Assembly (NCBI RefSeq): GCF_022370755.2
Contig: NZ_CP092364.2
Location: 4,092,001 to 4,156,000 of the forward strand
Direction: 5' to 3'
Origin: Mycolicibacterium goodii
GTDB lineage: Bacteria; Actinomycetota; Actinomycetes; Mycobacteriales; Mycobacteriaceae
Length of the DNA: 64,000 bases
This document shows positions 24,628-31,789 of the stretch, piece by piece. The translations under genes and the position numbers were made by a program. Every line of letters starts with the position of its first letter. Positions within the stretch are counted from its first letter, which is position 1. The notes under the pieces were generated by a model. That model had not been told where the DNA came from and searched no databases. It worked only from the letters and a program-made list of their open reading frames with translations.

Positions 24628-24652
24628 GTACCCATCTGGTGCACCGGCAAAC
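24628..24652 (-). promoter_or_regulatory. Predicted SigF promoter for the methyltransferase-CDGSH pair
   Basis: Minus strand: GGTTT with GTTT at 24652-24649, 15 bases, GGGTAC (24633-24628). Divergent from the CsbD promoter at 24697-24722. Confidence 0.65.
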
Positions 24653-24696
24653 CTTCGCCGACCTCGGGTGTTGGCCTCCAATGGGTTTCGGACCAC

Positions 24697-24722
24697 GTTT
24701 CGGCACCCGCGACATCGGGCAT
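24697..24722 (+). promoter_or_regulatory. Predicted SigF promoter for the CsbD-like gene
   Basis: GTTT at 24697-24700, 16 bases, GGGCAT at 24717-24722 (T-to-C change in the consensus). The leader to ATG 24787 would be ~60 bases and contains AGCGGAAAGG. Confidence 0.55.
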
Positions 24723-24786
24723 CCGTAGGGTGCGCGACGACGCGCTATGTGAACACCAATCCACTCGCGGCAGCGGAAAGGTAACC

Positions 24787-25029
24787 ATGACCGAGAAGAA
24801 TTCAGGACCTGAAGAAGGCATCAAGGGCGCCGTCGAGGACGTCAAGGGCAAGGCCAAGGAGGCCGTCGGCACCGTCACCGGCCGTGACGACATGGTTCGG
24901 GAAGGCAAGGCCCAGCAGGACAAGGCCGATGCCCAGCAGGCCGCAGCCAAGAAGGAAGCCGAGGCCGAATCGGCCCGTGCCGGGGCCAAGGCAGCCGAGC
25001 AGCGCCAGGAGTCCGAGCAGCGGCCTTGA
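24787..25029 (+). CDS. CsbD-like stress protein
   Basis: 80 residues, highly charged, helical and without cysteine. EEGIKGAVEDVKGKAKEAVG followed by TGRDDMVREGKAQQDKADAQQ is the CsbD repeat pattern. CsbD was found as a sigma-B-controlled general stress protein in Bacillus; its function is unknown. ATG 24787 was chosen with AAAGG upstream. A SigF-type promoter precedes and a hairpin terminator follows, so it is likely a monocistronic stress gene. Confidence 0.9.
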   Translation: MTEKNSGPEEGIKGAVEDVKGKAKEAVGTVTGRDDMVREGKAQQDKADAQQAAAKKEAEAESARAGAKAAEQRQESEQRP

Positions 25030-25048
25030 GCGTCAGACAATTTCATAC

Positions 25049-25084
25049 CGAGATGGCCCGGCCGTTGCCGGCTGGGCCATCTCG
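25049..25084. terminator. Hairpin after the CsbD-like gene
   Basis: Inverted repeat with an 11-base perfect stem (CGAGATGGCCC at 25049-25059 with its complement at 25074-25084) and a 14-base loop that can pair further (GGCC/GGCT). No long T-run, as is usual for mycobacterial terminators. It lies between convergent genes and may serve both. Confidence 0.65.
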
Positions 25085-25114
25085 TTGTGCCATTCGGTTG
25101 TCTGTCGAACCGCG

Positions 25115-25414
25115 TCAGCTCGGATTCTGCCTGATGATCCCGGGGTGGTTCGCATACCACCGTTCTTCGTTCTTGCGCACCCGGTAGTGCTCGGTGGCGA
25201 GCCAGACGCCGCCGGCGAGTCCGCCGATCGCCGCGATCCCCACGAGAATTCCCCCGATGCTCATATGGGCCGTCGCGAACGCCACCAGGCTGCTCACGAA
25301 CACCACCAGCGCGACAGCGATCAGCGCCAGGCCGGGGAAGTTCCTGGCATCCTTCATCGTCTCGCCCGCGTGTGGTCGCGTCGTCCTGGCATGGTCGACG
25401 GGTTCCTCAGCCAT
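25115..25414 (-). CDS. UsfY-family small membrane protein, second copy
   Basis: 99 residues from ATG 25414, with GAGGAG just upstream. PVDHARTTRPHAGETMKD opens it, then two transmembrane segments (about 29-48 and 53-73) and a basic tail. It is a paralog of the UsfY-type protein at 18628-18933. It is last in an operon with a zinc-ribbon protein, a membrane protein and a flavodoxin-like protein; the flavodoxin stop is 43 bases upstream. The operon starts at a SigF-type promoter. GTG 25420 would add two residues. Confidence 0.72.
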   Translation of the reverse strand: MAEEPVDHARTTRPHAGETMKDARNFPGLALIAVALVVFVSSLVAFATAHMSIGGILVGIAAIGGLAGGVWLATEHYRVRKNEERWYANHPGIIRQNPS

Positions 25415-25457
25415 CGTCACTCCTCACCTCGTAGACGAATTTCGTTGTCACCCAGAT

Positions 25458-26075
25458 TTATTCGTACCGCGGATACGGCCCCGCGCGTAGCAGTCCGGCG
25501 AGGTGCGCGGCGTTGCGCGCCGCGGCCGCGGTGGCGCCGACCACCGGCTCGGGCACGGTGTCGAGGTCTTTGAAGTCGACCCCCTGCATGGCCTCGCCGT
25601 TCCAGTACGTGCATCCCTGCGCCGGGATGCTGTAGCCCATGTCGTTGAGCCCCTGGAACACGTCGGCAATGGTCTTGTGGGCGCCGTCCTCGTTGCCCAC
25701 CACGGCGACCAGCGCGACCTTGCCCGCCAGTATGGGCCGCCCTGCGTCGTCGGTGTTGGACAGTTCGGCGTCGAGCCGCTCGAGCACGCGTTGCGTGATG
25801 CTCGACGGGTGGCCCACCCACACCGGGGTGGCGATCAGCAGGATGTCGGTGGCGAGGATCTTCTTCCGGATCTCGGGCCACTGATCGCCGCCGCCCATGT
25901 CGGTCTCGACCCCTGGCTCGATCGTGTAGTCGGCGCACCGCAGGATCTCGGTGCCCACGCCGGCGGCGCCGAGGTTGTCACACACGTGACGGGCCATCAG
26001 TTCACTGCTGGATTCGGCGGGGCTGCGTTTGAGACTGCACACCAACGCCAGCGCGCTCAACGCCGGGGCGGTCAC
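25458..26075 (-). CDS. Flavodoxin-like / NADPH-dependent FMN reductase family protein
   Basis: 205 residues from GTG 26075. The Rossmann-like fold opens ALALVCSLKRSPAESSSELMARH, and LIATPVWVGHPSSITQRVLERLD is the flavin-binding loop of the NADPH-dependent FMN reductase/WrbA-like group. VALVAVVGNEDGAHKTIADVFQ follows. Length fits single-domain flavodoxin-type oxidoreductases. It overlaps the membrane protein gene as GTGA (26072-26075). Substrate and electron partner unknown; the SigF-type operon suggests a redox-stress role. Confidence 0.85.
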   Translation of the reverse strand: MTAPALSALALVCSLKRSPAESSSELMARHVCDNLGAAGVGTEILRCADYTIEPGVETDMGGGDQWPEIRKKILATDILLIATPVWVGHPSSITQRVLERLDAELSNTDDAGRPILAGKVALVAVVGNEDGAHKTIADVFQGLNDMGYSIPAQGCTYWNGEAMQGVDFKDLDTVPEPVVGATAAAARNAAHLAGLLRAGPYPRYE

Positions 26076-26482
26076 AGGTTCCCCGACCCGGGGAGTTCGG
26101 GCAGCGAGATCGCCAGGACGACGACCATGAGCGTCAGCAGAACCAGCCCCGCACCCTGCCACGTGCGGGCGTGCCCACGGCCCATGTCCGTCTGGTGCGG
26201 TCGGGCGAGGGCCCACATCCCCGCGACCAGCAGAACCGTGGGCGCCGCGAGCGTGAGCAGCGTCCGCTGTGGTGCACCGCATGCGACCGCGTCGGCGGTC
26301 TCGCCCACGCACGTGCTCAGCCAGACCCCCGACATCACCAGGAACACCACAGCCACACCGGCCGCGGTGACCGTGAACCGCACCGCCTCCCGAAGACCCG
26401 CGCCTCCATGGCCGAGTCGACGCGAGGAACGCAGTGAAGATGGACGCAGTGAACCGGACACCCGCGAAGGACTCGGGACCAC
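26072..26482 (-). CDS. Small integral membrane protein of unknown function
   Basis: 136 residues from GTG 26482. A basic N-terminus is followed by three hydrophobic segments (about residues 35-56, 73-91 and 109-128), with two cysteines (STC...ACG) between the first two, on one side of the membrane. No family recognised. It directly abuts the zinc-ribbon gene (no gap) and overlaps the flavodoxin-like gene, so the three are coupled. A later in-frame start is possible since the first 30 residues are not distinctive. Confidence 0.6.
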   Translation of the reverse strand: MVPSPSRVSGSLRPSSLRSSRRLGHGGAGLREAVRFTVTAAGVAVVFLVMSGVWLSTCVGETADAVACGAPQRTLLTLAAPTVLLVAGMWALARPHQTDMGRGHARTWQGAGLVLLTLMVVVLAISLPELPGSGNL

Positions 26483-26725
26483 TCAGCCCACCGCCTGACG
26501 GTCGACGAGTTCGGAATGACCCGCCTTGCGCGCGCAGTGCGCACAGCAGTACATCGTCCCGGACGCTTCGAGACCGTGGCCCAGAATCCGGCAGCCGCAA
26601 TGGGCGCATTCCGGCGCGACATGGGCGGCCGCGCACTCGATGCTGTCGAAGGCCTCGGTGTGCCCCTCCCAGCTGACCGTGAAGGCCTTGTCGTAATCGT
26701 TTCCACAGGTGGCACAGATCGCCAT
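26483..26725 (-). CDS. Small cysteine-rich zinc-binding protein
   Basis: 80 residues from ATG 26725 (MAICATCGNDYDKAF). Nine cysteines: CATCG at the start, CAAAH, CAHCGC, then CCAHCARKAGH, with HVAPE between. The pattern resembles prokaryotic metallothioneins and zinc-ribbons, so it probably binds two Zn2+. Function unknown. It is the first gene of the SigF-type operon: the -10 box ends 37 bases upstream. The longer frame to 26818 runs back across the promoter. Confidence 0.75.
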   Translation of the reverse strand: MAICATCGNDYDKAFTVSWEGHTEAFDSIECAAAHVAPECAHCGCRILGHGLEASGTMYCCAHCARKAGHSELVDRQAVG

Positions 26726-26761
26726 TGCACCTCTCCCGACTCGTTCTCGATCAAGAGACGA

Positions 26762-26787
26762 CTTCCCGGCGGTTGCGCAGGCTAAAC
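26762..26787 (-). promoter_or_regulatory. Predicted SigF-type promoter for the zinc-ribbon/flavodoxin operon
   Basis: Minus strand: GGTTT with GTTT at 26787-26784, 16 bases, GGGAAG (26767-26762), two bases from the consensus GGGTAT but spaced correctly. Confidence 0.5.
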
Positions 26788-26848
26788 CCCTTGGGCAGGC
26801 GACGCGGGAGGCGTTCACTGTCGGGCCTTGGCTCTAACATCTGCGCAC

Positions 26849-27406
26849 GTGGCCCGGACCAAGCTCTATGTCGTCGCAGGTGTGTCGGCGGCCCTCACCG
26901 GTCATCTCGCCGGGGTGGGCATGCTGTGGACGGTGATCCTCGGTGTGACGGTTCCGCTCGCGCTCGCGGCGCTGCCGCGCTTCGTCCTCGCCGTGGTGCG
27001 CGGTGCGCGCACACCGGGTCCCGGTGAGGGCGCCGCGGCCGACATGTCGGGTCTGGAGTTCGAGGATTACGTCGCGCGCGTCGCCAGATCGTGTGGTCTG
27101 CCGGTCATCATGACCCCGCTGAGCGGGGACTGGGGTGTCGATCTGATCGTCGGTCGTCGCCCCCACCGCATCGCGATCCAGTGCAAGCGGCAGTCCCGTC
27201 CGGTGGGCGCCGGTGCTGTGCAGGAGGTGGTCGCCGGTGCGCCGATGCAGGACTGCACCAGCACGATGGTGGTGTCGAACAACGCATTCACCCCCGCGGC
27301 ACGCAAACTCGCCGAGTTGCACGGCTGCGAACTCGTCGGCGGCGACGACCTGCCGCGGCTGCGGTCGATCCTGCGCCGCGCCGCGGCGGACGGTTCCCGG
27401 GCGTGA
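26849..27406 (+). CDS. Membrane-anchored Mrr-type restriction endonuclease-like protein
   Basis: 185 residues from GTG 26849 (TTG 26828 would add seven). Two N-terminal hydrophobic segments (about 5-22 and 25-48) precede an Mrr_cat nuclease domain: EFEDYVARVARSCG, then SGDWGVDLIV (catalytic Asp) and IAIQCKRQ (the Q-x-K part of the PD-(D/E)XK site). Mrr domains cleave modified DNA, but the membrane anchor and lack of a methyltransferase or DNA-recognition domain argue against a normal restriction enzyme. The stop is 6 bases from lat, which converges. Confidence 0.78.
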   Translation: MARTKLYVVAGVSAALTGHLAGVGMLWTVILGVTVPLALAALPRFVLAVVRGARTPGPGEGAAADMSGLEFEDYVARVARSCGLPVIMTPLSGDWGVDLIVGRRPHRIAIQCKRQSRPVGAGAVQEVVAGAPMQDCTSTMVVSNNAFTPAARKLAELHGCELVGGDDLPRLRSILRRAAADGSRA

Positions 27407-27412
27407 CGGGCG

Positions 27413-28792
27413 TCAGCGTTCGCTGAGCACACCGCGCAGGGCGTCGAGGCACGCGTCGATCTCGTCGCGGGTCACCGTGAGGGCCGGGCGGAAGCGCACC
27501 GAGTTGACGCCGCTCGGCAACATGACGACGTGGCGGTCCCACAGTCTGCGGATGACGTCGTCTCGGTCCGCAGGCGTGGGCATGCTGAAGGCACACATCA
27601 GGCCGCGGCCGCGCGGATCGACGACGACTCCGGGGAATCGGGTTGCGAGCGCACGCAACTCGTCGAGCAGGTAGGCGCCCATGTCACGGGCGTTCTGCCG
27701 CAGATTGTCATGCTCGATCACCTCGAGGATGCGGCGCGAACGCACCATGTCGACCAGGTTGCCGCCCCAGGTGGAGTTGATACGCGAGCTCACGGCGAAC
27801 ACGTTTCCTGGCACATCGTCGACACGGGTCTTCGAGTGCTCCCCATGCGCGCGGCCTCCGGCCATGATGCCGCACACCTGCGTCTTCTTGCCGAAGGAGA
27901 CCACGTCGGGCGTGACACCGAACTGCTGATAGGCCCACGAGGTTCCGGTGATGCCGCAGCCGGTCTGGACCTCGTCGAAGATCAGCAGCGCATCGAACTC
28001 GTCGCACAGTTCCCGCATGGCCGCGAAGAACTCGGGCCGGAAGTGGCGGTCCCCCCCTTCACCCTGGATGGGTTCGGCGATGAAGCACGCGATGTCGTGC
28101 GGGTGCGCCTCGAATGCCGCGCGCGCCTGCCGCAGCGATTCGGCCTCGAGCGCGGCCATGGCGTCATCGTCGAGGCCGGGCCGGACGTACGGCGCGTCGA
28201 TGCGGGGCCAGTCGAACTTCGGGAACCGGGCCACCTTGACCGGATCGGTGTTGGTCAGCGACAGCGTGTAGCCGCTGCGGCCGTGGAAGGCGCCGCGCAG
28301 ATGCAGGACCTTTGTGCCCAGGTCGGGGTCGATCCCGCGGGACTCGTTGTGTCTGCTCTTCCAGTCGAATGCCACCTTGAGGGCGTTCTCGACGGCCAGC
28401 GCACCGCCGTCGACGAAGAACAGATGCGGCAGCGCCGGATCACCGAGGACCCGCCGGAACGTGTCGACGAAGCGCGCCATCGGCACGCTGTAGATGTCGG
28501 AGTTGCTGGGCTTGTTCACCGCGGCCTGCGCGAGCTCGGCGCGGAACTCGGGATCGTCGGCCAGCGCCGGATGGTTCATGCCGAGCGCCGAGGACGCGAA
28601 GAACGTGAACATGTCCAGGAAACGCTCGCCGGTTCGCGCGTCGACCAGGTACGAGCCCCTGGATTTCTCCAGGTCCAGCACGAAGTCGAAACCATCGGCC
28701 AGGATGCTGCGGGCCAGCGTCTCGCGCACGTTGTCGGGAGCGAGCGCCTCACCCGCGTCCAGTGAGGTGGGCGTGTTCAGCAGGGCGGTCAT
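27413..28792 (-). CDS. lat: L-lysine 6-transaminase
   Basis: A 459-residue class III PLP aminotransferase that moves the epsilon-amino group of lysine to 2-oxoglutarate, giving piperideine-6-carboxylate (via allysine) and glutamate. LIFDEVQTGCG (residues 273-280) holds the Asp that binds the pyridine N, and the PLP lysine is in FGKKTQVCG (K302 or K303). It lies beside lrpA and pcd, as in M. tuberculosis. Lat is strongly raised in dormant mycobacteria. Expected partner: Pcd (29370-30950), which oxidises its product to alpha-aminoadipate. Confidence 0.95.
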   Translation of the reverse strand: MTALLNTPTSLDAGEALAPDNVRETLARSILADGFDFVLDLEKSRGSYLVDARTGERFLDMFTFFASSALGMNHPALADDPEFRAELAQAAVNKPSNSDIYSVPMARFVDTFRRVLGDPALPHLFFVDGGALAVENALKVAFDWKSRHNESRGIDPDLGTKVLHLRGAFHGRSGYTLSLTNTDPVKVARFPKFDWPRIDAPYVRPGLDDDAMAALEAESLRQARAAFEAHPHDIACFIAEPIQGEGGDRHFRPEFFAAMRELCDEFDALLIFDEVQTGCGITGTSWAYQQFGVTPDVVSFGKKTQVCGIMAGGRAHGEHSKTRVDDVPGNVFAVSSRINSTWGGNLVDMVRSRRILEVIEHDNLRQNARDMGAYLLDELRALATRFPGVVVDPRGRGLMCAFSMPTPADRDDVIRRLWDRHVVMLPSGVNSVRFRPALTVTRDEIDACLDALRGVLSER

Positions 28793-28844
28793 GCCGCCAC
28801 ATTAGCGCAATTTTTACGGTGATCACGACCAGTGACCGCAAGAG

Positions 28845-29309
28845 TTACGGAATGTAGTCTCTTCCTGTGTAAAATGTCTGCAAGATTATGGTGCTGCGTG
28901 TCCGGACGTTCGCCGCGGTCCTGATCCGCTGCAGCAAGTCCTCGAGGGCACGCGCAGAGGCCACCCGGACCTGAAGGATGTAGCTCTCGTCGCCGGCCAC
29001 CGAATGGCACGACTCGATTTCGGGGATGTGCTCCAGCCGGGCAGGCGCATCATCGGGTTGGGACGGATCGAGAGGAGTGATGGCGACGAACGCCGAGAGC
29101 ATGTTGCCCAGCGCTTCGGCGTTGATCCGTGCCGCGTACCCGGTCACCACGCCACGGGACTCCAGGCGCCGCACCCGGGCCTGCACGGCCGACACCGAGA
29201 GGCCGGCCGCCGCCGCGAGGTGCGCGAGAGTCGCCCGTCCGTCTGCCACGAGTTCGCGGACCAGAATCCGGTCGATCCCATCCAATGACTGTTCGTCCGG
29301 TTCGCCCAT
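28845..29309 (-). CDS. lrpA: Lrp/AsnC-family regulator
   Basis: 154 residues from ATG 29309. The N-terminal winged helix-turn-helix (LDGIDRILVRELVADGRATLAHLAAAAG, then LSVSAVQARVRRLESRGVV) is followed by a RAM ligand-binding domain (SCHSVAGDESYILQVRV). It is encoded upstream of lat (52-base gap) and divergent from pcd (60-base gap), so it most likely controls both, as its M. tuberculosis homolog does for lat with lysine as effector. ATG 29333 is an alternative start. Confidence 0.9.
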   Translation of the reverse strand: MGEPDEQSLDGIDRILVRELVADGRATLAHLAAAAGLSVSAVQARVRRLESRGVVTGYAARINAEALGNMLSAFVAITPLDPSQPDDAPARLEHIPEIESCHSVAGDESYILQVRVASARALEDLLQRIRTAANVRTRSTIILQTFYTGRDYIP

Positions 29310-29369
29310 GGCCCGCACTGTAGCGGTTCGCATATCCAACCCGGCACAGCCGACCAGAGAGGCGCAACG

Positions 29370-30950
29370 ATGACTGCGAATATCACAACCGACAAGGCCG
29401 AGGGCGCCGCCGCGGCCGGTCTTCCCACGGCCGAGGAACTGCGCGGACGGGTTCGTCGCGCGCTCGGCGCGATCGGTGCGAGGACCGCTCTCACCGAACC
29501 GGGTGGCGCGTCCGACGGTGATCTGCATGCCAGCACACCCATCACCGGTGACGTGCTGTTCACGCTGCCCGCACACACCGCCGAAGCGGCCGATGAGGCG
29601 ATCGCCGAAGCCGCCCAAGCGTTTTCCGTGTGGCGCACCACGCCGGCCCCGGTGCGCGGCGCGCTGGTGGCGCGGCTCGGTCAACTGCTTGTCGAGCACA
29701 AAGCCGATCTGGCGACACTCGTGACGGTCGAGGCGGGCAAGATCACGTCGGAGGCCCTCGGCGAGGTGCAGGAGATGATCGACATCTGCGAGTTCGCCGT
29801 GGGATTGTCGCGTCAGCTGTACGGCCGCACGATCGCCTCGGAACGTCCCGGGCACCGCCTCATGGAGACCTGGCATCCCCTGGGGGTGGTCGGCGTGATC
29901 ACCGCGTTCAACTTCCCCGTGGCGGTGTGGTCGTGGAACACCGCGATCGCGTTGGTGTGTGGTGACACCGTGGTGTGGAAGCCCTCGGAGCTGACACCGC
30001 TGACCGCGATCGCGTGCCAGGCGTTGATCGAACGCGCGGCCGCCGATGTCGGCGCACCCGCCGCGGTGAGCAGGCTGATCCAGGGTGGACGCGAGATCGG
30101 CCAACGCCTCGTCGACGATCCCCGCGTGGCGCTGGTGAGCGCGACCGGTTCGGTCCGGATGGGCCAGGAGGTGGGCCCGCGGGTGGCGGCGCGCTTCGGC
30201 AAGGCGCTGCTGGAACTCGGCGGCAACAACGCCGCGATCGTGACCCCGTCGGCCGACCTGGACCTCGCCGTACGGGCGATCGTGTTCTCCGCGGCGGGCA
30301 CCGCCGGCCAGCGATGCACGACCCTGCGCAGGCTGATCGTGCACTCCTCGATCGCCGACGAGGTGGTGCGCCGTGTCGTCTCGGCATACCAGAGCCTGCC
30401 CATCGGTGACCCGTTCGCAGAGGGCTCGCTGGTCGGCCCGCTGATCCACGCCCGCGCCTACCGCGACATGGTCGGCGCGCTCGAGCAGGCCCGGGCCGAC
30501 GGCGCAACCGTGTACGGCGGGACGCGTCACGACCTCGGCGACGAGGGCTCGTTCTACGTGGCGCCCGCGGTCGTCGTCATGCCCGCACAGACCGCGATCG
30601 TGCACAACGAGACCTTCGCACCCATCCTCTATGTGCTCACCTACGACGATCTCGACCAGGCCATTGCACTCAACAACGCGGTGCCGCAAGGGCTTTCGTC
30701 GGCAATTTTCACCACCGACGTACGGGAGGCCGAGCGGTTCATGGCGGCCGACGGCTCCGACTGCGGCATCGCCAACGTCAACATCGGCACGTCGGGCGCC
30801 GAGATCGGCGGGGCGTTCGGCGGCGAGAAACACACCGGTGGCGGACGCGAGTCTGGTTCGGACGCGTGGAAGGCGTACATGCGCCGCGCCACCAACACCG
30901 TCAACTACTCCTCGGAGTTGCCGCTGGCCCAAGGCGTGCGATTCGGGTAG
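29370..30950 (+). CDS. pcd: L-piperidine-6-carboxylate dehydrogenase (alpha-aminoadipate semialdehyde dehydrogenase)
   Basis: A 526-residue aldehyde dehydrogenase. The core has NFPVAVWSWN and KPSELTPLTA, the E-motif LELGGNNAAIV, and the catalytic Cys in GTAGQRCTTLRRL. An N-terminal extension of about 30 residues (AEGAAAAGLPTAEELR) precedes the fold. It oxidises the Lat product to L-alpha-aminoadipate, completing the first two steps of lysine catabolism. It is divergent from lrpA, whose 60-base intergenic space presumably holds the regulatory sites. The SDR follows after 23 bases. Confidence 0.93.
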   Translation: MTANITTDKAEGAAAAGLPTAEELRGRVRRALGAIGARTALTEPGGASDGDLHASTPITGDVLFTLPAHTAEAADEAIAEAAQAFSVWRTTPAPVRGALVARLGQLLVEHKADLATLVTVEAGKITSEALGEVQEMIDICEFAVGLSRQLYGRTIASERPGHRLMETWHPLGVVGVITAFNFPVAVWSWNTAIALVCGDTVVWKPSELTPLTAIACQALIERAAADVGAPAAVSRLIQGGREIGQRLVDDPRVALVSATGSVRMGQEVGPRVAARFGKALLELGGNNAAIVTPSADLDLAVRAIVFSAAGTAGQRCTTLRRLIVHSSIADEVVRRVVSAYQSLPIGDPFAEGSLVGPLIHARAYRDMVGALEQARADGATVYGGTRHDLGDEGSFYVAPAVVVMPAQTAIVHNETFAPILYVLTYDDLDQAIALNNAVPQGLSSAIFTTDVREAERFMAADGSDCGIANVNIGTSGAEIGGAFGGEKHTGGGRESGSDAWKAYMRRATNTVNYSSELPLAQGVRFG

Positions 30951-30973
30951 CGGGCCTGCGGTAGAAAAGGCAC

Positions 30974-31789
30974 ATGGACATCGACGGCACCACCGCCGTG
31001 GTCACCGGCGGCGGTTCGGGCATCGGTGCAGCCCTCGCGGAGGCGTTCGCGGCCGCGGGTGCCCGCGTCGTGGTCGCCGACCTCGACGAATCGGGGGCCG
31101 CAGGCACGGCGGGGCGAATCCGCGCGGCCGGCGGTGACGCCGTGGCGGTGCGCGCGGACGCGTCCGCCACCACCGACATCGAGGCGCTCACCCGCACCGA
31201 GCTGGGCCCGGTCGACATCTACGTCGCCAACGCGGGGATCATCGGTGTGTCCGGTCTCGGCACCGACGCCGATTGGGACCGCATTCTCGCGGTGAACCTG
31301 CGCGCCCACGTCCGGGCCGCCGACATCCTGGTGCCGCAATGGGTCTCGCGCGGCCGCGGGTACTTCGTGTCGGTGGCCTCGGCCGCCGGCCTGCTCTCCC
31401 AGATCGGTGCGGCCGGGTACGCGGTGACCAAGCACGCCGCGGTGGGTTTCGCCGAGTGGCTCGCGATCACGCACGGCGACGACGGCATCGGCGTGAGTTG
31501 TGTGTGCCCGCTCGGGGTGGACACCCCGTTGCTGCATGCCGTGCGCAACTCGTCGGAGTCCGATGCGCTCGTGGGGGCCGAATCGATCGTCCGGTCCGGG
31601 GACGTGATCACGCCGGAGGATGTGGCGACGGTGACCGTGGACGCCGTCCGGGCCGGACGGTTCCTGGTGCTCCCCCACCCGCATGTGCTCGACCTCTACC
31701 GCCGCAAGGGCTCCGATTACGACCGCTGGATCGCCGGCATGCGTCGCTACCAGCGGTCACTGGGCGGCGGTACCGTGACCGGCGCGTAG
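30974..31789 (+). CDS. Short-chain dehydrogenase/reductase
   Basis: 271 residues. TAVVTGGGSGIGAALAEAFA binds the cofactor, ADLDESG suggests NAD preference (Asp after the second strand), NAGIIG and SVASAAGLLSQIG carry the active-site Ser, and YAVTKHAA the YxxxK pair. It follows pcd by 23 bases. Its last 33 bases overlap the convergent lipase-maturation-factor gene. Substrate unknown; location next to lysine catabolic genes is suggestive only. Confidence 0.85.
   Translation: MDIDGTTAVVTGGGSGIGAALAEAFAAAGARVVVADLDESGAAGTAGRIRAAGGDAVAVRADASATTDIEALTRTELGPVDIYVANAGIIGVSGLGTDADWDRILAVNLRAHVRAADILVPQWVSRGRGYFVSVASAAGLLSQIGAAGYAVTKHAAVGFAEWLAITHGDDGIGVSCVCPLGVDTPLLHAVRNSSESDALVGAESIVRSGDVITPEDVATVTVDAVRAGRFLVLPHPHVLDLYRRKGSDYDRWIAGMRRYQRSLGGGTVTGA

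Noticed and set aside
28845..30932. 695-codon minus-strand frame covering pcd
   Set aside because: Its C-terminal 154 codons are the real lrpA; the rest is antisense to pcd.
30944..30949. GGGTAG near the end of pcd
   Set aside because: It contains the stop codon of pcd and has no correctly spaced GTTT.
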